From: Hexactinellida sp. DTS-2022
Taxonomy: Eukaryota > Porifera > Hexactinellida
Assembly (NCBI GenBank): GCA_028753945.1
Contig: JAPNXP010000014.1
Span: 3,906,001 to 3,970,000 of the forward strand
Reading direction: 5' to 3'
DNA: 64,000 nt
The position numbers and the translations under genes are program-made. Shown here one piece after another: positions 11,723 to 23,745 of this stretch (positions within the stretch are counted from its first letter, which is position 1; the number at the start of each line of letters is the position of its first letter). The notes under the pieces were generated by a model. It made no database searches. It had not been told where the DNA came from and saw nothing but the letters and a program-made list of their open reading frames with translations.

Positions 11723-12286
11723 CACTGGCCAGCCAAAAGTATTTGAACATCAGAGATTTCAATGCACACACAATACTCGTCTAGTAACTTATTAACGGCT
11801 ATCTAAACTACTCTGAAATTACTATAAATATCTTATTATAGATATACATCACAAAATATTATGATTTCAAATAAATTCATAAAATATCCTTGAAGTGGCA
11901 TAAGTGTTTCTGCCACGTGCCACTTGTGGCATAAGTGGCACAAATTGAAATGTTACTGTATCACTGTAGAAAATATACGGATTGATTTGAAATTTTGCAC
12001 TTAGAGTCATTTAACCATGAGGAATTCAAATCTGCTATCAGAATTAATATATTAACATTGCATCTTAATGATAATAAATTAAATATTTAATTAGCTAATT
12101 AAATATTTAATGAGTTTAACGCCTCCATAAAAATTTAAATTTGAAAATTTTCCTGTTTTATTATACTTTACATATCGTTTCATGTAAATAGCCATTTTGT
12201 TGCATCTGCTAATGTTATTATGCTGGTATAACCTCAAATGTCTGAATACAAATTATTGCTGTTCAAATACTTTTGGCCGGTTAGTG
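11723..12286. mobile_element. Tc1/mariner-type non-autonomous element, 564 bp
   Basis: Ends CACTGGCCAGCCAAAAGTAT and ACTTTTGGCCGGTTAGTG are flanked by TA (11721-11722, 12287-12288). 'CCAAAAGTATTTGAAC' termini are typical of Tc1-like elements. The interior has no transposase. A second copy of the right part lies at about 54570-54985. Confidence 0.85.
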
Positions 12287-12446
12287 TATAACACCAATTA
12301 ATTAGCGCCCATATTGAAATCGTGTGCACCCCTCTTAGAAACTATTCCTACTATTTTCGTTTGCTTGCGATTTCACATTTTTGTTTTAGTGAATGAGCTC
12401 CTGCAATATATTTGGCATGTCGCACTTTGATCAAAACATCATTTAA

Positions 12447-12790
12447 TTATCACATCCGCTTGGAGGGAGTAATTAGCTAAAATTTCTCCAATTTATTTTA
12501 TGTCAAGCAGATTGCATTATCTCCTTCTGTTACTCTTTAACACCCGATATTCCTTCCGAAATATGCGTAAATTGCCACTTCCCAAAGTAAAGTCTCAGCG
12601 ATTTAAACATTATTTGATCCTGAATGCGTTAATTTACCGTATTTCCATGAATAAGCGCCCGGCGCTTATTGTTTTCGTGGGCAAAATTTGCCCTGACGCT
12701 TTGAATTCGCTGTAGCAGTGCGTTCCTATTGTTGTGTTCATGTACTGTATTTTGTTATTTCTCTTTTGCATCTATCTATTTATTTATTTA
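12447..12790 (+). mobile_element. 5'-truncated LINE tail
   Basis: Matches the 3' end of the LINE at 14440-17960: CATCCGCTTGGAGGGAG, AAGCAGATTGCATTA, TGCCACTTCCCAAAG and GTAGCAGTGCGTTC correspond to 17284-17600. A stretch at about 12640-12710 (AAGCGCCCGGCGCTTATT) is absent from the other copy. 5' truncation is the usual outcome of target-primed reverse transcription. Confidence 0.75.
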
Positions 12791-13589
12791 TGTCGGTAGG
12801 TGGTAGGTAATTAATTATTTATTTATTTACTTATTGATTTGGCAGAATGTCTATAATTTGATCAGATTGATTTGGCATTGATTGTTTTTTTGACGTCATT
12901 TTCTAACAATATTTTGGGAATTGTAATTTAGCCTACTGTCTGCTAATAAAACAATTCCTTTTTTATTTCTTTAATTTTTCCTTCTTTCTTTTCCGACACA
13001 CCCTCAATTATCAATAGTTTACAATGCCTCTCTGTTCGTTATTCAATCCTGTATGTACAGGAATTTTGTACTTTTATGCATTTTGGAATGGATTTGGAAA
13101 AATTCTCAAATTCATTCCAAAATCCATAATAGTCATATGGTAATATGGATTTTTGGAATCAAGGAATGTTCTTTGTACCATCTATATTTAATTGTAATAT
13201 AATACTTATCATAAAGATTTCTAAACCAACCATTTGGATCTAGCAATCTGTTTGTATATGTAAATCCTTATGGATTTCTTAGTTGTATAGATTAGAAATT
13301 CGTATGGATTTTGGATATCCATAGACTCCTGAACTCTTGATTGTCCACTTACATTATAGGGCAGTATTATTTAGTAATGAGCACTAATAAATAAAACTAT
13401 TCCTTAACAAACTACTCTGTTGCCCAATTGATATACCCACTTGAGAAACATTAGTTTGTTAACCTGTAAGTTGTCTTGCTCCAAATTATAATCTCGATAG
13501 TCCGAACCTGACTCTACCAAACGTATTTATCCGTTCGAAACATCTACTTTACTTCTAAAATGGATGACTTAGGCTTCTTTTTAATTGTT
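12791..13589. other. No gene seen
   Basis: AT-rich DNA with a TTTA-type microsatellite near 12778-12830 and an imperfect inverted pair around 13075-13160 (GGAATGGATTTGGAAAAATT with TTCCAAAATCCATAATAG). No coding or recognisable element. Confidence 0.4.
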
Positions 13590-14380
13590 CAATTGTCATC
13601 TACATATATTTATGATTCTTCCTCATTTATCTTATAAAGCTAGTGTATTCAATATGTATGGAAGCATTGTATTATAAAGCTGTATTTTTTAAGTCAGCTA
13701 AGCAATACTGAGTGCTCTGTATTATTATTATTATTATTATTGGTATGGACTAAATATTTTTAGCATATTTGTATGCGGAACTCCATTTTTTCAATGATTA
13801 TGAATAATTAGAACGAAAATCGCCCTAGCATATGTAAGTACACTTTATCAAGAATCTATTTAAGCATTTAATGCACATTGATATCAACAACATTGCATAC
13901 AAATTTTAACCAAATTGGCTCGGTAGGTTTGGTTAACATTTTGTTTAAGCAGCCCAGGAAGACAATTATGTGAGTTAGCTCTTGTGTCAAAGTACGCGTA
14001 AAGCAGGTTAGAGCTAAGCTCTACTTCTTCTGGATCGAAAGTTAAATTTTATTCAGTGTAATCATATATTTTCACATCCCACCACCAATATATGGCATTT
14101 AATTTATATCATACAAGAATATCTTTTTTAGAACATGGAAGTGCTTCAATAATTTAGATATATGATAAAGATATAATTAAAAGTTTAGATCTATGTTCTA
14201 CAAGAATTCGTTCAGGAGTTGGACGAATTAATTCAAAATCATTTAATAAGATTATTAATGATTTTCAATTAAGTAGTTTGGAATGGTCGGTTATGTCGGT
14301 GAAGTAATGTTTTGAAATTTATGTCACTTGCGGAATGAATAACTTTTCTAATACGCAGTATTATTCCAAAATTTTCACTA
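13590..14380. repeat. Left arm of ~0.8 kb inverted repeat around a LINE
   Basis: Matches 18335-19184 in inverse orientation from CAATTGTCATCTAC at the outside to TTTTCACTA at the inside. The match includes a TTA-repeat (TATTATTATTATTATT), GGTATGGACTAAAT, and TAGAGCTAAGCTCTACTTCT. The arms have diverged by small indels. Together they look like a fold-back element or a hairpin MITE. Confidence 0.8.
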
Positions 14381-14439
14381 TTTGGACTATTTAAACAATA
14401 TCTCTAGGATCTTAGATCTAAATTTTGTAACTTTACACA

Positions 14440-17400
14440 AACTTCAATAAAACTAAAAACAGTAAACCCTAGCTATTTAACCGCGCCTAACTGGCTGCCA
14501 GATGTCCCTGTTATTGTCTACGTGTTTGTGCTCTTTGTGATGTTGCTGCTTCAGCGCGGACTTATCTACTCCGCCAACGCCCTCTCAGTCCCTTACGCCA
14601 CCTCACTTCCTACCACACTCTCCCATTCCGACAGACTCATTGCCCCACTGCCTCTACACCCTTCTATACGCCACCCAACCCCGGAGGAATCCTGATACAC
14701 TTGCCCCACCCCTACAGACGGAAGCGAGCAGGCAGACGGAAGAAACCTATTCCCGTCTTCGTGACTGATGTATCTGAGCGTAAGCTTAATTGTGTTAATT
14801 CATTTTCTTACAGTGAACCCCATAACATGGTCTGTATACCTACTACCAACTGGCATCTTCCCACTATCCTGAATTTGAATTCTAGGAGCGTGGTGAATAT
14901 ATTAGATGAATATACCCACCTCCTTGATTTCCACTGTGTCGATATAGCCGGTGTCACTGAGACATGGCTATCCGACACGGTCCCTCCATCCATCACTACA
15001 ATCGATGAATACTCCTGTGAGAGGAGGGATAGAGTGGAAAAGAAAGGCGGCGGAGTGCTAGCCTACATTAGAGAAAATATTCCGTATAACAGACTGGGTT
15101 ATTTGGAGTGTAATGATGTTGAGTCTCTCTGGGTCTTGGTTAGGGACAAATGTATGCCCACCAATTCTCACATATTCTGATTGTCGTTGTTTACGTTCCG
15201 CCCAATGCATTCGATTATACCACCATTAATCATATTGTTGCCGGCGTTGATGACACCCTTAGAAAACGCCTTCACGCTGGCTTATGCTAATCGACGATTT
15301 TAACCAATTTAACGACACCCACCTTAGGAATTACCCGCTCAGGCAGGTAGTCCGACGGCCAACCCGCGGTAGGGCAGTCCTTGACCAGATATTCACTAAT
15401 ATGAGTACCTTGTATTGTGAGCCAGTTGTACTCGCACCCACGTCTGATTCCGACCATAACACCATCATTTTAGAACCAGCTTCCTCCTCTAAGTTCGACA
15501 AGGGCAAAATAATTTCCCTTGTCACGCGGGCAAATAGCCCGCGTGATAAGGAGTCTCTAACATATTCCCTTTCTAACTTCGACTGAACCTCAAAATACCT
15601 TGAATCAACTTGCCAGTCGAGGTTCGAATTCTTTAGAACTCAATAATTTCTCTCATTAAACAACACCTCCTACCAACAGGTTAGGCTCCATTCCACCGAT
15701 AAGCCTTGGGTTATTGATCACTTCCGCTACCTTAGCAATCTGCAGCAGTATCCATTTCTGTCTGGCAATATAACACTCTTCCGCAGCCTCCGTAATAGAG
15801 TGATTAGGGAGGATAAAAGCATCAGAGCTTCATACTACCATCAGAGGATCTAATTACTCCGTAATTGTGATCCTCATCGCTGGTAGAAGCATACCAAAGC
15901 CATTACGGGATTTGGGTAAGAAAACCAATGAATTTACCGTGATGGCAAATTTATTGTGCGATGAAAAGATGAGTTCACTCGCTGAGGAGATCAACTCGTT
16001 TTTCGAATCAGTTTGTAGTGAATTGAATCCTCTTGACATGGGTACTCTGCACACCAACTGCAGAGTCCCTGTGACGTATATCATTAACACCGATAGTTTT
16101 AAAGCTTCTAAATGCCATCAAAATCAACAAGGGTATAGGCCCTGATGTCAGATGATATACCTAATTGGATTCTCAGAGACCATGCCATTAATTTGGCACC
16201 TCCTATTTGTGCCATATTTAATGCGTCAATCAGAGAGGGGTATGTTCCAGCACTCTGGAAATGTGCCACCGTTATCCCCATTCACAAAGTTATCCCCGCT
16301 CGTAAGATATAAGAAGATCTGAGACCTATCTCGCTCACTGCTGTGCTATCTAAGCAATTATAGAGCATTGTATTAGGTGGGTATTATTTGAGATCATAGT
16401 TGATAAGTTAGACGTTCGTCAATATGGAGGTATGAAGGGCCTGTCCACCACTCATGTTTGGTTGATATGGTTCATAACTGGCTCGTCGCTGCAGATGAAA
16501 GGATGGCCTCACACGTAGTCCTATTTGACTACCGAAAGGATTTTGACCATGTTGACCACACAGTGCTGATCAACAAATGTAAGATGTACGAATTACCCGG
16601 ATTCATTATCAGATGGATAGGGGCTTTCCTTTCCGACAGGTCCCAGAAGGTAATACTAGGTCAGGAGCTCTCTGACTGGGTCCATCTGAAGGGATCTATA
16701 CCACAGGGAGCATGGCTTGGGCCGCTCCTCTTCGTTATCCTGATTAATGACCTGACTCCTCCATGTGCTACTCACAAGTACATGGACGACACAACGTTAA
16801 CGGTCAGGGTTGGGAAGGAGAGTGTTAGCTCAATGCAATCCATCATGGACATTACCACTTCATGGTCCTCTGCTAACAACATGTTTCCAACATTAGAAAA
16901 ACGAAAGACATGGTCATATGTTTCCATAAAGAACCAACAGCTATCCCGCTTGTAACCATCCAGGGATGGAGAGATTGCGAGTGTCTTCCATTAAATTGTT
17001 TGGTGTCGTTATTAATGACAAGCTAACCTGGGGCGATGACACCAACTATATATACTCCAAGGCCTCTAAACGTTTCTACCACCTAAGGCAGTTTCGCAGG
17101 GCGGCTAGAGAGCCTAGACCTGCTGATGCAAGTCCGGTTATTAAATATGCCTGTCCCGTTTGGCATAACTCTTGTCCGAAGGCGATTCAGCTAACCTCGA
17201 AAGTATTCAGAGGAGGTCGATGAATATCATCGAACCGAATTTGACATACGAGTTGGCATGCGCTAAACACAAATTAATTAAGACATCCGCTCGGAGGGAG
17301 AAATTATATCTAATATATTATCGAAAATTTGTATGAATTCAAGCAGATTGCATTACCTTCTACCGCAACCTATCAATACCAGGTACTCCCTCCGAAATAA

Positions 17401-17960
17401 GCGTAAACTGCCGCTCCCCAAAGTCAAGACTAACCGATTAGAAAAAATTATTTGATCAAGCATGGGTTATTTAACTATCAATAATACACCATTAACCCCT
17501 CTGTCTGAGTCTCCCCTTTAGATTCAAAACACCTGGAGTGAAGAAGACTGAGCGGAAGTTCGGAGGTGGGATGAACTCGTTGTAGCAGTGTATTCGTGCT
17601 GTTTGTGTCATGTAACGTTTTGTTTTGTTTTTGTTTTTTATTTTTCATTTATTTATATATATATATTTTTTTTATATAGTATATATTATATATTTTGTGT
17701 ACATTTTGAAATCCGTCCAAGGATTTCTGATCAAGGTGCTATCTGTGGGATAATCCTGGTGCAGATATATAGCTGGTTTTCCAGCGTAAACCCTCCAGGC
17801 TCCAGGGGATCAGGATGCCTGCCGATTAATTGGCAAAGGGATGTATTTTTTAAAGGGATGTTTGTTTTTTTGTAAGTACTTTTCGATCATTTATTAATCT
17901 ATTGTGTAAGAGCAATTTAGCATACGGGATGCTAATTAAACCTTTCTTTCTTCTTTCTTA
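14440..17960 (+). mobile_element. CR1/L2-like non-LTR retrotransposon, ~3.5 kb
   Basis: It carries endonuclease and reverse transcriptase domains in order, then a long 3' UTR ending in a CTTT-rich tail (CCTTTCTTTCTTCTTTC) rather than poly(A). The 5' boundary is approximate; the GC-richer segment begins near 14480. It lies exactly between the inner ends of the two arms of an inverted repeat. A truncated relative lies at 12447-12790. Confidence 0.8.
14701..17340 (+). pseudogene. LINE ORF: APE-type endonuclease + reverse transcriptase, broken
   Basis: At 14860-15180 the AP-endonuclease region reads ILNLNSRSV, AGVTETWLSD and a GGGVLAYIRENIPY block (the conserved 'TETWL' and 'GGG' motifs). At 15284-15586 its C-terminal part follows (LIDDFNQFN, DSDHNTI with catalytic-type DH). 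At 16458-16955 the reverse transcriptase contains VVLFDYRKDFDHVDH (first catalytic Asp), GSIPQGAWLGPLLF, INDL and the active-site motif KYMDDTTL. From 16966 the thumb region follows (LFGVVINDKLTW), with KTSARREKLY near 17280. Frameshifts separate the pieces and an in-frame stop ends the first. The normal role is reverse transcription at a nicked genomic target. The motif set fits the CR1/L2/Jockey side of LINEs; subfamily is uncertain. Confidence 0.85.
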
Positions 17961-17972
17961 TATAGTGAAATT

Positions 17973-18334
17973 AGGGCTGAAACGAATATTCGAAATATAA
18001 CGAACGAACATTTTTATAAGGGGACAAATATTCGTTCGTTTGGATGACTAAGCATTAAATCAATTTCTAGAGACAAGATGCATTACAAAATAGGTTTTTG
18101 ATAATGTTACAATGGTATAATAATAGTTACAAAGTGTATTACACACAAGTGAACTAATAATCAGCTAGTTTAAGTGGGAATTTATATTTACGATATCTCT
18201 AAGCTATACAAAAGTATTTTTTGTTGCCCAAAATTAGTCAACCAATATCCGTTTCAATCTAATATTCGTCCAAACGAACGAATATTAGTTCAATCATTTC
18301 GAACGAAAATATTTGGTATATTCGTTTCAGCCCT
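17973..18334. mobile_element. hAT-type MITE, ~362 bp
   Basis: Ends AGGGCTGAAACGAATATTCG and ATATTCGTTTCAGCCCT. Flanking octamers GTGAAATT and GTGAAAAT match 7/8, with a one-base ambiguity in the boundary. Subterminal GAACGAATATT motifs repeat at both ends. It inserted at the junction of the LINE tail and the right arm of the large inverted repeat. Confidence 0.7.
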
Positions 18335-19184
18335 AGTGAAAATTTTGGAATATTACGGGTATTAGAAAAGTTATTCACTCCGCCAGTGATATAAATTTAC
18401 AAACATTACTTTACCGACATAACCGACCATAACTCTGAAAATATTATTCCAAACGACTTAATTCAAAATCATTTAATAATCTTATTAAATGATTTTGGAT
18501 TAAGTCTTCCAACTCCTGAACGAATTATTGTAGAACTTAGATCTAACCTTTAAATATATCTATATCGTATATCTAAATTATTGAGCACTTCCATGTTCAA
18601 TAAAAGATATTCTTGATGATATAAATTAAATGCCATATATTGGTGGTGGGATGTAAAAATAAATGGTTACGCTGAAGGAAATTTAACATCGATCCAGAAG
18701 AAGTAGAGCTTAGCTCTAACCTCCTAGAAATATTTGTAATCAACTTCAAGACCCCGAGCTGACTTTTGGAGGTTTGAACAAGTTATTTGTTCCAATTTAC
18801 GCGTATTTTGACACAAGAGGTAACTCACATAATTGTCTTGCTGGGCTGCTTAAACGAAATGTTTAACCAAACCTACTGAGCCAATTTGGTTGAAATTTGC
18901 ATGCAACTTTGTTGATATAAATGTGCATTAAATGCTTAAATAGATTCTTGATAAAGTGTATTTACATATGCTAGGGCGGGTTTCGTTCTAATTATTCATA
19001 ATCATTGAAAAAATGGAGTTCCGCATACAAATATGCTAAAAATATTTAGTCCATACCAATAATAATAATAATACAGAGCACTAGTATTGCTTAGCTGACT
19101 AATCAGAATACAGCTTTACAATTGAATACACTAGCTTTATAAGAAAAGTGAGGAAGAATCATAAATATAGGTAGATGACAATTG
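18335..19184. repeat. Right arm of ~0.8 kb inverted repeat
   Basis: Inverse partner of 13590-14380. Outer end GTAGATGACAATTG; inner end TAGTGAAAATTTTGG. It contains about 80 bp near 18720-18800 that the left arm lacks. Confidence 0.8.
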
Positions 19185-19360
19185 GTTATTCGATGAAATT
19201 TCACATGAGCTGTTTATTTATTAGAGAACAGAAGTATCAAGTTGTACATGTAATTTTATCTTAACTCACTGTCGCGCTTCGCTTGCTAGGTCGCTTCGCG
19301 GCAGCACACAACCACATACCATCCGTTTCGCGGTTGGTGTGTGGTAAATATACTTCTAAC

Positions 19361-20499
19361 CACAGTGGCACGAAACAGCCCAAACCTGGAACTAGACATT
19401 AGGATTGCTGATAACATTATAAACTATATTATTGACCTATGGGAAATCGTCCCCAAGGAATCATTCGTGTATTCAGAATTATTCTATCGTTTCAGGTGTG
19501 AAATTTATGACGTCAATGTCACTTTTCGAGAACCCTGAAAATTCACTTAATCTCACATAATTCGCGCCCTCTAAGAGATAAAAATCTGAATTTTTTATAG
19601 AACATGTACATTAATGATGCGGACACGTTGGTCACACCAGATTGCCAATATGCTTACTCATTGTCGCATGATGACGTAATTACTGTTATTTCACATTGTT
19701 AAGATTGACTATTTAGGCTTATTTACGCTTTATAACCAATGGTAGAAGTATGTAAAGCACACACCAACCGCGAAGAGTTTGGTACTATTTGGTTGTGTTC
19801 TGCCGCTAAGCGACCAAGCAAGCGAAGCGCGCTAGTATAAATTAAAGTACTCTAAAATCCATAATTTAATCCTATTTATTATGTTTAAATTACTAATAAT
19901 AAAGAACCACAATATTTATACTATATTTTGACATGCGAAATTTGGAAATTTATGTCTGGTAATGAAATTGAAATGATCTTAAAATTTTCAGACCTCTTCA
20001 GAACACAAGGTGATAGTCTTATCAAATAAAGATATTAAAATACTATTAAATAAAACTTGTGTGTAAAGTTGACAGAGCGCGACAAATGAAGTTATTAAGG
20101 TTCGAAGTTGTGTTATATAATGCAGAAAATGTTTTTCCAAAAATAGCGATAGTTACAATGAAAATATTGGTTATATACTGAGCTATTCTTTTATATCTGA
20201 AACATTCCTGCAAATTTTAATAATTTACAGCCTTGAAATTTTTCAATAATATGCTCTCTTTACATTTCACACTATAATCTTATCAAATAATAATTGTGGT
20301 TTTTCAATCAATAAATTCCAATTGAAATTAGTTGTCGTTAAGACGAGTTTGAAGTCCTAATATTCCAAGAAGCTGTATTGTTTCGAGAAAATTTAACTGC
20401 AACCTTAGATATTAGACAATGCTCTATCAGATAGACAACGTTTGGATATTTTATAAGATGGTAAAAATATTTCCTAGTTCCAGGGGTTGTGCCACTGTG
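19361..20499. mobile_element. TIR element inside the Helitron (CACAGTGGCAC ends)
   Basis: Perfect 11 bp inverted ends CACAGTGGCAC and GTGCCACTGTG, followed by a second match GGAACT/AGTTCC. The sequence CTAAC lies on both sides, but the target duplication is unclear. Comparison with 27645-27670 shows the target was intact (TTCTAACTTTGATTATAAA). It encloses a Helitron fragment at 19494-19835. The superfamily is probably hAT, not proven. Confidence 0.55.
19494..19835 (+). mobile_element. Helitron 3' fragment (plus)
   Basis: Same family as 27563-28042 in opposite orientation. It shares AACATGTACATTAATGATGC, GGACACGTTGGTCACACCAG and the terminal AGCAAGCGAAGCGCGCTAG, which ends with the Helitron CTAG at 19835 followed by T. 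The 5' part is missing. Confidence 0.7.
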
Positions 20500-20596
20500 A
20501 GCTAACATTGATTATAAAACGTAAATAGGCCTAAAATAGTAGTATTTAACAATGTGTATTTTTGTGATTACGTCATCATGCGATAATGAGCAAGCA

Positions 20597-21431
20597 CAGG
20601 GCCGGATTTATAATTGTGGGGGCCCCGGGGCAATCAATCTGTGGGGGCCCAGAAATTTCGTCATTGTTCGATAGCTTGAATCTATCGCTAGTACTTTTTC
20701 TATTAACATTCTCCTGCAACTCTTACTGTACGGTGGAAGGTATGTCTAATTAGCCCAAACACATACGTTGAAACCTCAGGGATTTTAACCATTTTGCTTG
20801 TTCTGTACAGGCGTACAGGAATTATTTCTTGCATTTGTCAGGGTTTTTAGATGGGACAATATTACTGATTGTGAGTCTAATATTACCTAAAAATGTAGCA
20901 TTCTGTTTTGTGTAGATCAACATTTCTTATTCAAGCGTACAGGGATTCCCTGTACAGTCTATATAATACAATGTTTTCCCCATTCCAAAGTGATTAATTT
21001 GATTTATGTCAAACTTAATAAATATAAATAAAATGAAAGTATCTCTTTCCATGCATTCTGCATTGACCACATAATGAAATGTCTTGGTTAGTATAATTCC
21101 TCTTAGAATAAGTGTATGTGAGATTTCTTAGACGAGCGAGTGTTGCGAGCGAGAAAAAGTTTGGGTGTCCACGGATTTTGGCCAATGTACAGGGTAAATG
21201 GAGCCCCATACAGGGATATGACTCAAATAGGTTGGCAGTTATGCAACAGTAAACGGAAAAACACACAAAATAGATATTTAGGCATCTCATTAATACAATA
21301 ACTGTGCGCCCCCTAGCAACTTTATCGCGCTGTACCCCTTCCAACACCCTATTATTGATTATCTTTACTCCTGAAGTATGTGGGGGCCCCGGGGCAATTG
21401 CCCCGTTTGCCCTGCCTTAAGTCCGGCCCTG
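20597..21431. mobile_element. hAT element, 835 bp
   Basis: Ends CAGGGCCGGATTTATAATTG and TTAAGTCCGGCCCTG. Flanking octamers AGCAAGCA (20589-20596) and AGTAAGCA (21432-21439) match 7/8. The empty site survives in the related Helitron at 27733-27752 (ATAATGAGTAAGCATATTGG). Subterminal GGGGGCCCCGGGGCAA blocks lie at both ends. No transposase was read; the frame at 21015-21347 is unrecognised. Confidence 0.88.
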
Positions 21432-21621
21432 AGTAAGCATATTAGCAATCTGGCGTGAACAACGTGGATGGAAACCTCAAATTGTTGGCGGGTGTCAAAT
21501 GTTGCCCCCATATGCCAAAAATCACATTTGGAAACCGTCCAGTTTCTTCAATCAACTCGTAACATACAAACATATATATATATATACACACACACACAGG
21601 TTTATGTTTTAATAGTATAGA

Positions 21622-22179
21622 TTCTCGAATTACCTTCACACGACTCAAAAATTACATATTGATCTATGTATATGTAATTAATCACTTGAGACGAGTTGCC
21701 AAGCGCAACCACCCATCAGGCGAACTCCACTAATAATGGACGATTTGTAATACAATGGACAATTTTCCTTTGTCTTAGGTAATTGAAATGTCTTTTGCCA
21801 CGCAATAATCATTTCTAGATGAAAAATAGAATCTCCCACTGACATTAATCTATTGTAGAAACATGGTCTTATAAAATCCAAAAACACTAAGTTATATATC
21901 AGCCCTTCGAACCATACAAAACAATTTATTTTGTCAAAATATCGCATAACAAGTACTTTATAATTTTCGAGATTCTAATCAAGAATTTATATTATCTATA
22001 TATAGAAAAAGAGTGCCTAGATCTCCTTAAGTGTGTCGTATTGTTATTATCCAGCAAAAGTGTCTTTAATCGGCAAAATGAGCCATAGGACACGCTTTAG
22101 TTTTGCCTAGGCAAAACTGATGATATGGGGACATTTTGGATTTCTAGGGACAAAAACAATGCTCTGGGGACAGTTTTTA
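21622..22179. other. Spacer between two Helitrons
   Basis: A minus-strand frame at 21678-21947 (89 residues) shows no recognisable domain. No other element detected. Confidence 0.35.
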
Positions 22180-22641
22180 TCTATACTATTAAAACACAAC
22201 TCTGTTTGTATATTTATATATACATACTATATAGGAGACAAGTATTCGAAGGATTTAATAGCAAATTGATAATAAGATGGTGATATATAACTAAACTTTC
22301 GTCTAGGCACATCAGAATATTACACGTAATAGGTTAGTTAGAGATCTAAGAGGGTTGACTCAAAGTTGAAGGTATACTGCCTTTCACAGGCTCCGTGGTG
22401 GTTTGAAGGATCTATAGAAGTTGTCAGTTCCGAGTTGATTGAAATAACTGGACGATTTCCAAAAGTGATACTTGGCATATAAGGGAAACTTTTGGTACCC
22501 GCCAACAAGGTGAGGTTTCCACTCAAAATTTCTCACACCTCGACATGTTTTGACGTCATTGTAAACTACACATCAATCGCGAAGCGTTTGATGTGTGGTT
22601 GAGTTCTGCCGCAAAGCGACCTAGCAAGCGAAGCGCGCTAG
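22180..22641 (+). mobile_element. Helitron, 462 bp, both ends preserved
   Basis: Begins TCTATACTATTAAAACACAA after A and ends GCAAGCGAAGCGCGCTAG before T. This matches the canonical Helitron pattern: TC start, CTAG end, insertion between A and T, no target duplication. The terminal AGCGCGCT is self-complementary. Internal blocks (GAGTTGATTGAA, TTGGCATATAAGGG, CACACCTCGACA) are shared with 27563-28042. Confidence 0.78.
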
Positions 22642-23745
22642 TATTATATATATAATTACTTGCTATTGATTGCAATTAATTCAATTGACTCAAGTCAGTT
22701 AAACTTTGAGCCTGCTGAGCTACTGTTTCAATGTTGTTGGCTAAGTTATTTTATTTTGTTCGTTTGTAGGTGTTTACAAGCATCCGGAAGTTTTCAAGTC
22801 GAAGTTTGATATACGTCCAGTCCAGTTTGGAGTAATGTATGCACCAGATCTTCATTTTATCGTATTTGACATTGCTATATATCACAGTATGAATGAAAGG
22901 GGTAAGTTCCCTTTTTCTAAAAATGTGCACAATAAATAATTTATTTATTACTTGTAAAACGAACCTTTTTGATGACACCGAAGGTAATTTATACACCATA
23001 TTATATTCTTTTGATAATCAGCCTTAGTTATCTTATACAGTGATATCAGGCTTTCATCCAGGAAAAATTTAGCGCGCTCCTAGATTTAGTTTGAGCTCGT
23101 TCAGTTTTCATTTTGTACACCTAGATTAGTCAGATTGTGTTAAGTCTATGTGAAAATGATCACATCAGCGTAAAGAGGAATGTGAAGGCATTCCATATAC
23201 CATCCAAAAACGCAAAAAATTCCCGCTATCCATTAACTCGGATGTGCTAGCTTCGATAACCTAAGACATGCTTTCATAGGCGACAAGTTTGGAATCTGAG
23301 GCCCCCAGGTGTGAAACTGAGGCCCCCAGGTGTGAAACTGAGAGGAGTTTGACACACATTTAGTTAATATAATTAACTTTAAACTATATGTAAGATGTTT
23401 TATGCCTCTAGGCGTATGATTTGGGTATATTCTATGTTTAGGAGCGCGAAAATTTTACATCTCCTATACCATAACACTAAATTAGTGAATTAGTAGCATG
23501 AAAATTTGCTTGGATACTGAAAAGGAACTTATCCTCAAATTCTTGTATAAGACCCAGATTGCAATCAATATCTTCCATAAAGTTACAACTGAAGTAAGAA
23601 CAGACTCGGACGGATACTTAAGTCCGCCACGATCTGTTAATTGTAAAAGCTTAAACTCAGTATGTGATTCAACATCAAAAACAAATTATTTATCATAAGT
23701 TAAAGTATCAGTGTACACATAACACATGGCATTCCTGAGATCTTT
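22642..23745. other. No gene; short direct repeat
   Basis: At 23298-23341 the phrase CTGAGGCCCCCAGGTGTGAAA occurs twice in tandem with period of about 22 bp. Nothing else recognised. Confidence 0.4.

Larger units (their letters stand above)
19269..21621 (-). mobile_element. Helitron (minus), split by two later insertions
   Basis: On the minus strand the 5' end reads TCTATACTATTAAAACATA after an A (21621). The 3' end is the GC-rich tail GCGAAGCGACCTAGCAAGCG with AGCGCG just before the terminus near 19269. Comparison with the uninterrupted relative at 27563-28042 shows the element broken at 20597-21431 and again at 19361-20499. TC start, A/T insertion site and a GC-rich 3' tail fit Helitrons. 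It is non-autonomous; no Rep/helicase was seen. Confidence 0.7.

Noticed and set aside
21015-21347. 110-residue minus-strand frame
   Set aside because: It lies wholly in the 835 bp hAT element and shows no transposase motifs.
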